A stretch of DNA of 40,875 nucleotides from Candidatus Bathyarchaeota archaeon RBG_13_38_9 (GTDB lineage: Archaea > Thermoproteota > Bathyarchaeia > 40CM-2-53-6 > RBG-13-38-9), in NCBI GenBank assembly GCA_001775955.1, contig MEZD01000027.1, positions 2,144-43,018 on the forward strand. Reading direction: 5' to 3'. A program made the position numbers and the translations under genes. This document shows, one piece after another, positions 37,310-40,875 of this stretch. The notes below the pieces were generated by a model. The model made no database searches and was not told the DNA's origin. It was given only the letters and a program-made list of their open reading frames with translations. Position 1 is the first letter of the stretch. Each line of letters opens with the position of its first letter.

Positions 37310-37369
37310 TAACTTGTTTTTCTTTATTTATTGGATTAAATAAAGAATGTAAACGGTTCTAACAAGTTA
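37310..37369. repeat. Nested inverted repeats in the intergenic region upstream of the glycosyltransferases
   Basis: Outer arms TAACTTGTT (37310-37318)/AACAAGTTA (37361-37369); inner arms TTCTTTATTTA (37320-37330)/TAAATAAAGAA (37337-37347), loop TTGGAT. Confidence 0.6.
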
Positions 37370-37442
37370 GTAATGAATAAATTTGTAATGAAAGAGCTCT
37401 TGCTAATATTTTGTAAAATAATACTTGTAAGGTGCAATTTGC

Positions 37443-38312
37443 TTGAAAGGCGTATCAGCGGTATTGGCTACAAAGAATAACGAAAAAACTATCGATCAAG
37501 CATTACATAGTGTTATTGTAAACGGCTGTGAAGAAATAATACTCGTTGATGGGAATTCAACTGACAGAACTGTGGATAAAGCATCAAAATATCCTAACGT
37601 AAAGATCATTAGAGGTATTCATGGTATAGGCAAAGGAAAAGATATTGGTTGGAGATCTGCAAAAAATGAATTGGTATTATTCCTAGATGCTGACGCCTAC
37701 ATTGATAAGGATACGGTCCACAAACTGGCATTATGTCTTGGAAATAGTGATGTTGCTGGAGTATCCTGTCGCGTGAGTTGTGCAAATAAAAACAGACTGC
37801 TACCACGTCTCAAGGATTTTTATTTTCAACAAATTTATGATAAGCAATTTCAAGGATCACATGTTATTGAATCTGATGCAGACCCAACGATTTGTGGATT
37901 GTTCAAAAAATCTTTACTAGAGTCAATAGAGGGTTTCGATGTGAGTTATCCTTATGCTGAAGATCTTAAACTTCTTCAAAAATTTCAAAAAAGAAAATTA
38001 AGAGTACTCATGACTTATGATCCTGTAGTGTATCATTATCACAGGGAAACCTCAAGCGGGGTCTATGTTCAACATTATTGTCATGGATATGGAAAAGGAT
38101 TACTGGATTATGAGTTAGGCTGTGAAACAAATAAGACAATATCCTTCAGCAATATGGTGGAATATGTGAATAGAATAACTAGACAAGCAACAAAAGATCT
38201 ATTTGCATTCATCCTTTATCCAGCTTATCTTGTCTTTATAGAATTCGCTTTCAGACTTGGTTACAATCGTGGATTACGTCCAATCGAAAACAATCAATTA
38301 GGTTCTAATTAA
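37443..38312 (+). CDS. Glycosyltransferase family 2
   Basis: 289 aa; VSAVLATKNNEKTIDQALHSV...EIILVDGNSTDRTVD...LVLFLDADAYID. Confidence 0.9.
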   Translation: MKGVSAVLATKNNEKTIDQALHSVIVNGCEEIILVDGNSTDRTVDKASKYPNVKIIRGIHGIGKGKDIGWRSAKNELVLFLDADAYIDKDTVHKLALCLGNSDVAGVSCRVSCANKNRLLPRLKDFYFQQIYDKQFQGSHVIESDADPTICGLFKKSLLESIEGFDVSYPYAEDLKLLQKFQKRKLRVLMTYDPVVYHYHRETSSGVYVQHYCHGYGKGLLDYELGCETNKTISFSNMVEYVNRITRQATKDLFAFILYPAYLVFIEFAFRLGYNRGLRPIENNQLGSN

Positions 38313-39451
38313 TGAAAATATTATACCTAATACAAAGATTCCTGCCATATATCGGAGGAGCAGAAAATCATCTCCATCAAATTGCAAAAAGACTGCCATC
38401 TAATTATGAAACATCAGTAATTACCTTTGGCCCTCACAGTCAGAAGTATCAGGTTAGCAAAATCCCAGTCAGATCATATCGAGGCTTTCGAATTCATTGG
38501 GGAACTGGATTTACAACAATAAGTCATGGAATGTTCAAAGACCTACTTAGAATGAAGCCGGACATAATTCATGCCCATACCTATGGTTTTGCACACACAG
38601 ACTTTGCGTCATTTATCGGCAAGATGAAGAATATCCCGTTAGTTGTAACCACTCATTATGATCGAAGTAAAACAGATGAAGTAAGTAAACTTGTGCTGCG
38701 AGAATTATATGATAATATAATTGGTCGTATGACTCTAAGTCTAGCAAATAAGATATTAGCAGTGACTGATTATGAAAAAAAATTTCTCGTATCAAAATTT
38801 TCTCTCAATAATGAAAAAATATCTGTAGTTCCAAATGGTGTTGAAGTCGATAAATTCAGGAATCTTCCTGATCCCCAGTCTATAATTTCACGATATGGCC
38901 TAAAGAAAAGTAGGGTGGCATTATTCGTAGGACGTATAGAGAGAAAGAAAGGAATACAATATTTACTGGGGGCTGCTACTAAAGTAGCGTCAGAATTCCC
39001 TGATTTTAAAATTCTTCTTGTGGGTCCAGATTGGGGATACCAGAATGAGCTAAAAAAAATCGTGAAAAAGAATAAAATAGAAAATATAGTTATCTTTGCG
39101 GGGCAACTTAACGAACTTGATCTGCTTAAAGCATATAACCTGAGTGAATTTTCGATTTTACCATCACTTGGAGAGGCGACAGGACTTACAATCCTCGAGT
39201 CAATGGCCGCGGGTAGACCAATAGTGGCTTCAAGACTTCCAACAATTTCTGAATTTGTAACACACGAAAAAGATGGAATATTATTTGAACCTGGAAATCC
39301 TGAAAAATTGGCGAATTCGATAATATCCTTAATGTCTAACCAGAAACTTAGAGAAAAATTGATTCAGAATGGAAAAATTATCTCTAAACAGAGAGATTGG
39401 TCCAAAATAGTAAAAATGATTACTGATATCTATCAGACGGTTAATCATTGA
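38312..39451 (+). CDS. Glycosyltransferase family 4 (GT-B)
   Basis: 379 aa; YLIQRFLPYIGGAENHLHQIAKRL, VVPNGVEVDKF, LFVGRIERKKGIQYLL, LPSLGEATGLTILESMAAGRPIVAS. Confidence 0.92.
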   Translation: MKILYLIQRFLPYIGGAENHLHQIAKRLPSNYETSVITFGPHSQKYQVSKIPVRSYRGFRIHWGTGFTTISHGMFKDLLRMKPDIIHAHTYGFAHTDFASFIGKMKNIPLVVTTHYDRSKTDEVSKLVLRELYDNIIGRMTLSLANKILAVTDYEKKFLVSKFSLNNEKISVVPNGVEVDKFRNLPDPQSIISRYGLKKSRVALFVGRIERKKGIQYLLGAATKVASEFPDFKILLVGPDWGYQNELKKIVKKNKIENIVIFAGQLNELDLLKAYNLSEFSILPSLGEATGLTILESMAAGRPIVASRLPTISEFVTHEKDGILFEPGNPEKLANSIISLMSNQKLREKLIQNGKIISKQRDWSKIVKMITDIYQTVNH

Positions 39452-39614
39452 TTTAATTGGCAGGATACCACACACAATTTTTAAGGAAATGATAAACGAT
39501 GCTATGTTTTCAATTATAAAATCGCTTGGTTTGAAAAAAGTACATGTTATTTTAGAATATTGTTGATGGTAACTCGAAAAATTATTATCTTACGCATGGA
39601 TTGGGCATAACCAG

Positions 39615-39944
39615 ATGATGATGGATCAAATCATTACGGAAATTTTAAAGGCGGAAGAAAAGGCGAATGAGGGGATATCAGAGGCTTCTATGAAAGCGGA
39701 GCGAATGAAAGATACAATAGAAGTTCCACAAGATGAACTATACGATAAAAAAATAGCGGCTTGCAAGGAAGAGGCAAAAACAATTAATGAATCTGCTAAA
39801 CAAACCGCTTTAGAGGAATCAAAGAAGATTATGGAAGAATGTGAGGATGAATTGGTCACATTGGAATTTCAAGCCAGGAAACATATGCGCAAGGCTGTAG
39901 AGACGATTGTGAAAGAGATTTTGCACGGTGATGTAAAAACTTGA
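39615..39944 (+). CDS. A-type ATP synthase subunit H (peripheral stalk)
   Basis: 109 aa Ala/Glu/Lys-rich coiled coil ending KHMRKAVETIVKEILHGD; overlaps the subunit E gene. Confidence 0.75.
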   Translation: MMMDQIITEILKAEEKANEGISEASMKAERMKDTIEVPQDELYDKKIAACKEEAKTINESAKQTALEESKKIMEECEDELVTLEFQARKHMRKAVETIVKEILHGDVKT

Positions 39945-40588
39945 GTGATTCGCCTGCGAGCAAACTGGTCTCAAAAATATTGAAAGACTCTGATGAACAA
40001 ACAAAGATAATTATCAATGAAGCTAGAATTTCATCCGCAGGTTTACGTGAAGAAAGAGTTAAAGAGATCAAGGAAAAAGCAGAAACAAATTGTGAAAAAG
40101 TATTAAACTCTGCTAAATTAGAAGCAGCCATTATTATTCGTCGTGAAACTGTGAATGTTAAAATTAAAACGCGTTGGAAAATTCTTTCACAAAAACGAAA
40201 TTTTATAGATGAAGCCTTTAAGAAAGCTGAACAACAATTTGAATCGAGTACCAAACAAGAAACTTATGGGAAAATGCTTAGTTCTCTTATAATCGAAGCG
40301 GCTAAAGCCGCCGGAGGAGGAAACTTGGAAATTCTTCTAAATGAGAGTGATGCAAAAAGAAAACTTCCGGTTAAAGAACTATCAAAAACAGTTAGTTCAG
40401 AATTGGGTACTGACGTAAATATTATGATATCGAGAAAGAAGATTGGCGTCGTTGGTGGTGTACTTGTTCAAACTGCTGATGGAAAAACGAAAATTGATAA
40501 TACGCTAGAGGCAATACTTGAGAGGTCAAGAAAAGATCTAGAACCAAAAATAAGTGAAATACTTTTCAAGGATGCTGTCAAGAAGTAG
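39941..40588 (+). CDS. atpE: A-type ATP synthase subunit E
   Basis: 215 aa; N-terminal coiled coil; C-terminal KIGVVGGVLVQTADGKTKIDNTLEAILERSRKDLEPKISEILF. Confidence 0.88.
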   Translation: MSDSPASKLVSKILKDSDEQTKIIINEARISSAGLREERVKEIKEKAETNCEKVLNSAKLEAAIIIRRETVNVKIKTRWKILSQKRNFIDEAFKKAEQQFESSTKQETYGKMLSSLIIEAAKAAGGGNLEILLNESDAKRKLPVKELSKTVSSELGTDVNIMISRKKIGVVGGVLVQTADGKTKIDNTLEAILERSRKDLEPKISEILFKDAVKK

Positions 40589-40657
40589 AATATTCTTGTT
40601 GTATCTGTCATAAATGCTTAGCTAATATTTTTAGATGATGTTTTTTTGCTTGCTGAT

Positions 40658-40875
40658 ATGCTAGTAAAAGGAGTAGTACAAGGAGTTGGTTTCAGGCCTT
40701 TTGTTTATAGACTTGCTATCGAGAAAGGACTATCAGGATTTGTACAGAATAGAGGCGATGCAGGAGCAAAAATAGTAGTCGAGGGTGAAGCTTTACAAAT
40801 AGATAGTTTCATCAATGAACTTAGAACCAAGAAACCGCCGTTATCAGAAATAGATGATGTTATTATTGATTATAG
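40658..40875 (+). CDS. hypF: HypF carbamoyltransferase, N-terminal acylphosphatase domain (runs off the right edge)
   Basis: MLVKGVVQGVGFRPFVYRLAIEKGLSGFVQNRGDAGAKIVVEGE; open to the window end. Confidence 0.88.
   Translation, partial: MLVKGVVQGVGFRPFVYRLAIEKGLSGFVQNRGDAGAKIVVEGEALQIDSFINELRTKKPPLSEIDDVIIDY

Noticed and set aside
39856-40254. 132-aa minus-strand ORF
   Set aside because: Antisense to the ATPase subunit E gene, which is recognisable.
1-40875. CRISPR array, insertion sequence or prophage
   Set aside because: No regularly spaced direct repeats, transposase, integrase or phage structural genes were seen on reading; the only clear tandem repeat is within the CdvA linker.

Overview
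The window is an AT-rich, gene-dense archaeal chromosome segment. Archaeal-type ThrRS, GluRS and ProRS, Orc1/Cdc6, eS26, A-type ATPase subunits and Cdv/ESCRT-III genes point to a TACK-like archaeon, but this placement is inference. Contents in order: partial moeA (-); aldehyde ferredoxin oxidoreductase and class II aldolase (-); thiolase + DUF35 OB-fold protein (+); a coiled-coil/zinc-ribbon membrane protein pair (-); KaiC-like ATPase; thrS; CDP-alcohol phosphatidyltransferase; eS26; a candidate structured RNA; a c-type cytochrome; a glycoside hydrolase frame broken by two in-frame stops; a PurM/HypE-like protein; Orc1/Cdc6 - HTH - moaC - moaB - moaA; gltX; a surface protein; isochorismatase and flavin reductase; cysK; ferredoxin; ahcY; an APH-like kinase; cysC; a nine-gene Cdv/ESCRT block; a PHP-protein remnant; proS; a second surface protein; a Pro/Tyr-rich protein; two glycosyltransferases; ATPase H and E subunits; and the start of hypF. 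The main finding is the block at 27.1-33.6 kb: ESCRT-III - CdvA - ESCRT-III with C-terminal winged helix - Vps4/CdvC - Lrp-like regulator - FtsX-like mini-permease - FtsE/LolD-like ATPase - ESCRT-III - CdvA. An FtsEX-type ABC module, the kind used in bacterial division, therefore sits inside an expanded archaeal ESCRT division locus. All family calls come from reading motifs by eye; no database search was run.
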